A stretch of DNA of 6,724 bases from Gammaproteobacteria bacterium (lineage in GTDB: Bacteria > Pseudomonadota > Gammaproteobacteria > Steroidobacterales > Steroidobacteraceae), in the NCBI GenBank assembly GCA_030040235.1, contig JASHUC010000323.1:1-6724 (forward strand). Direction: 5' to 3'. Below are positions 5,891-6,724 of the stretch, piece by piece. Every line of letters begins with the position of its first letter. Position 1 is the stretch's first letter. Under the pieces are notes generated by a model. It searched no databases. It had not been told where the DNA came from and saw only the letters and a program-made list of their open reading frames with translations. A program made the translations under genes and the position numbers.

Positions 5891-5902
5891 AACCACCGGG
5901 TC

Positions 5903-5951
5903 CCGACTGAAAATCCGCGTGTCGGTGGTTCGATTCCGCCCCTGGCCACCA
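5903..5951 (+). repeat. att core 2: 3' part of tRNA-Phe, right end of element B
   Basis: Identical over 49 bp to 1907-1955. No D arm or 5' acceptor strand precedes it, so no functional tRNA is encoded. The 22 bp to its left match the left flank of the first copy at 14 positions (for example CCCCTRGAA), suggesting that both are right ends of related elements. Confidence 0.9.
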
Positions 5952-6189
5952 CTTCATTTGGCAACTTTCGCGGCAGCACCTGCTTTGCTCCGAGGGTCCG
6001 CGAGCGCCCAACGGGCAGTTGCGATTTGACCCTATGCGAGTCCACCGTGCACGAGAGCCGCGAGAAAGGGCAGCGGGAGTTTTGACACGCAAAACTGGAT
6101 CGAAACTCTGAAACTGGCAGTTTCAGTATTTCACCACTGGGCGAGGCGAGGCCAAGCCACTCGAGTGTTCGCCGCACCGTCTCGTGCCG
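5952..6189. other. Non-coding flank with two hairpins
   Basis: No gene is supported. Two inverted repeats lie close together: AGTTTTG-ACACG-CAAAACT (6078-6096) and a 19-bp palindrome CTGAAACTGGCAGTTTCAG (6108-6126). They could be protein-binding sites or an old terminator; there is no T tract. No second integrase lies next to the att core, so this side is more likely chromosome than a third element. Confidence 0.4.
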
Positions 6190-6400
6190 GTCGCTGGGCA
6201 AGAACACACCGGCGCCAGCAGGACTGGGAGCGCCATATAGCCCGCCACGCGCGCCTGAGTTCGGCCGCCGCGCGAGCGATCAGGTTCGACAGAGAGACGT
6301 TGACGATCGTCGCGTCGAGCTGTGCAAGCGATGCTCCGAACAGCGCGACGCTGGATATTTTCCAGACGGAGGGATGGCGCCGGTTGTTTTCCGGGGCGCT
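6190..6400 (-). pseudogene. Relic of a DHA2-type MFS drug transporter, N-terminal part
   Basis: On the minus strand a frame open from 6463 to 6131 contains RRHPSVWKISSVALFGASLA followed directly by QLDATIVNVSLSNLIA (about 6385-6275). This is the first membrane segment and the LDxTIVNVAL signature of 14-helix DHA2 (EmrB/QacA-type) exporters. The sequence expected next, like GYMLALPVLLAP of the second membrane segment, appears in a different frame (AGYMALPVLLAPVC, 6248-6204), followed by pieces of a loop (VLAQR, GTRR) in alternating frames. No ATG precedes the motif in frame. The gene is therefore an eroded fragment with several indels. Longer open frames on both strands here are its shadows. 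Confidence 0.6.
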
Positions 6401-6679
6401 CGCGGAGGCGATTTCTCGGGCTCTTGCGAATGAGTTGGACTTCGCGAACGTGCTCCTGTCCTGCTATCAGGTGCCATTGGGCGAATTTGCGCCGTGGAAC
6501 CGTCCGAACGAGCGCGCGGCCATCACACCGAAAGAGCTGCGTCGGAGCCGCACTCGCTCTTTGTGCAGTATCCGCCTTGCGTCCAATATCTCGGTCAGCG
6601 GTTCGCCTGACCATCGACCCGCATCGGGACGCTCAGGGCCTGACTCGGCCGGCAGATCGGGCGCTGTCGTGCTCTGCTC
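6401..6679. other. No intact gene recognised between the MFS relic and the right edge
   Basis: Several frames are open on both strands, including a plus-strand frame open from about 6033 to the right edge, but none shows a recognisable domain or a supported start. The minus strand between the edge fragment and the MFS relic has no complete gene. It is probably decaying DNA. Confidence 0.35.
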
Positions 6680-6724
6680 TCACGAGCGCCATCGGGGCTG
6701 GCGCTTGCCCAGGAACGCGGCGAT
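6680..6724 (-). CDS. C-terminal end of a possible enoyl-CoA hydratase (cut by right edge)
   Basis: Only 14 residues and a stop are in the window: IAAFLGKRQPRWRS. Enoyl-CoA hydratase/isomerase proteins often end in EGxxAFLEKRxPRW or similar, so this is probably the end of such a fatty-acid or acyl-CoA enzyme. The fragment is very short and the call rests on this tail alone. It would be ordinary chromosomal content beyond the island. Confidence 0.4.
   Translation of the reverse strand: MAAFLGKRQPRWRS

Larger units (their letters stand above)
1907..5951. mobile_element. Element B: 4.0-kb integrative element with AbiE and Phd/HEPN cargo
   Basis: Bounded by perfect 49-bp direct repeats of the tRNA-Phe 3' part, with a core-to-core period of 3,996 bp. 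The integrase gene lies immediately inside the left repeat, 6 bp from the CCA and reading toward it, the usual placement for tRNA-targeting elements. Cargo order is integrase pseudogene, AbiEii-type toxin, DUF6088-type antitoxin, divergent promoter region, Phd antitoxin, micro-ORF and a truncated HEPN-like gene. No transfer, replication or phage structural genes are present. It is either a minimal satellite-like island or the shrunken remains of a larger element. Confidence 0.75.

Noticed and set aside
5862..6207. Minus-strand frames across the att core giving peptides such as GGIEPPTRGFSV and WPGAESNHRHADFQS
   Set aside because: These are well-known false proteins produced by translating the antisense of a tRNA-Phe 3' end; they reflect the att repeat, not a gene.
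6123..6614. 163-residue minus-strand frame
   Set aside because: It is Arg-rich and low in recognisable structure; only a short piece (AGYMALPVLLAP) fits the MFS relic, so the frame as a whole is not a gene.
6033..6724. Long plus-strand open frame running to the right edge
   Set aside because: It has no recognisable domain or supported start and lies opposite the MFS signature; open antisense frames are common in G+C-rich DNA.
1..6724. CRISPR array or insertion sequence
   Set aside because: No regularly spaced short repeats and no transposase or terminal inverted repeats with target duplications were seen.

Overview
The window is about 60% G+C and looks like a genomic island from a proteobacterium. 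The best lineage hint is a fragment of tRNA-Phe of the gamma/betaproteobacterial type, with an encoded CCA and the acceptor strand CCTGGCC. No species can be named from the sequence.

Layout. A perfect 49-bp direct repeat lies at 1907-1955 and 5903-5951. It is the 3' part of a tRNA-Phe gene: anticodon loop CTGAAAA, variable loop, T arm, acceptor strand and CCA. Neither copy has the 5' half, so both are attachment-site scars of elements that integrated into tRNA-Phe. They divide the window into three parts. (A) 1-1955 is the right end of one element, with a minus-strand defence-type operon: an AbiEi-like antitoxin, an AbiEii-like nucleotidyltransferase, and the start of a third gene that runs off the left edge and resembles the N-terminus of TOTE-type primase/helicase proteins. 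(B) 1907-5951 is a complete 4.0-kb element. Its tyrosine integrase ends 6 bp from the left att copy and is a pseudogene, with a 5-bp tandem duplication that shifts the frame and an apparent in-frame deletion after the HxLR box. The cargo is a second, unrelated AbiE pair (DUF6088-type antitoxin plus AbiEii toxin, minus strand). Facing it across a 142-bp divergent promoter region is a plus-strand three-gene operon: a Phd/YefM antitoxin, a 32-codon ORF, and a HEPN-like protein cut short just before the right att copy. (C) 5952-6724 is probably flanking chromosome in decay: a relic of a DHA2-type MFS transporter and, at the right edge, 14 residues resembling an enoyl-CoA hydratase C-terminus.

How the parts may work together. 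Both AbiE pairs are translationally coupled (ATGA and TGATG). Each has an inverted repeat over or next to its putative -10 box and almost no 5' leader, which suits autorepression by the antitoxin, as known for AbiEi. Element B probably cannot excise by itself because its integrase is broken; its toxin-antitoxin modules may be why it persists (inference). The most unusual points are the AbiE pair placed directly ahead of a TOTE-like gene, the overlapping Phd / micro-ORF / HEPN operon, and the tandem tRNA-Phe array in which neighbouring elements carry different AbiE lineages.
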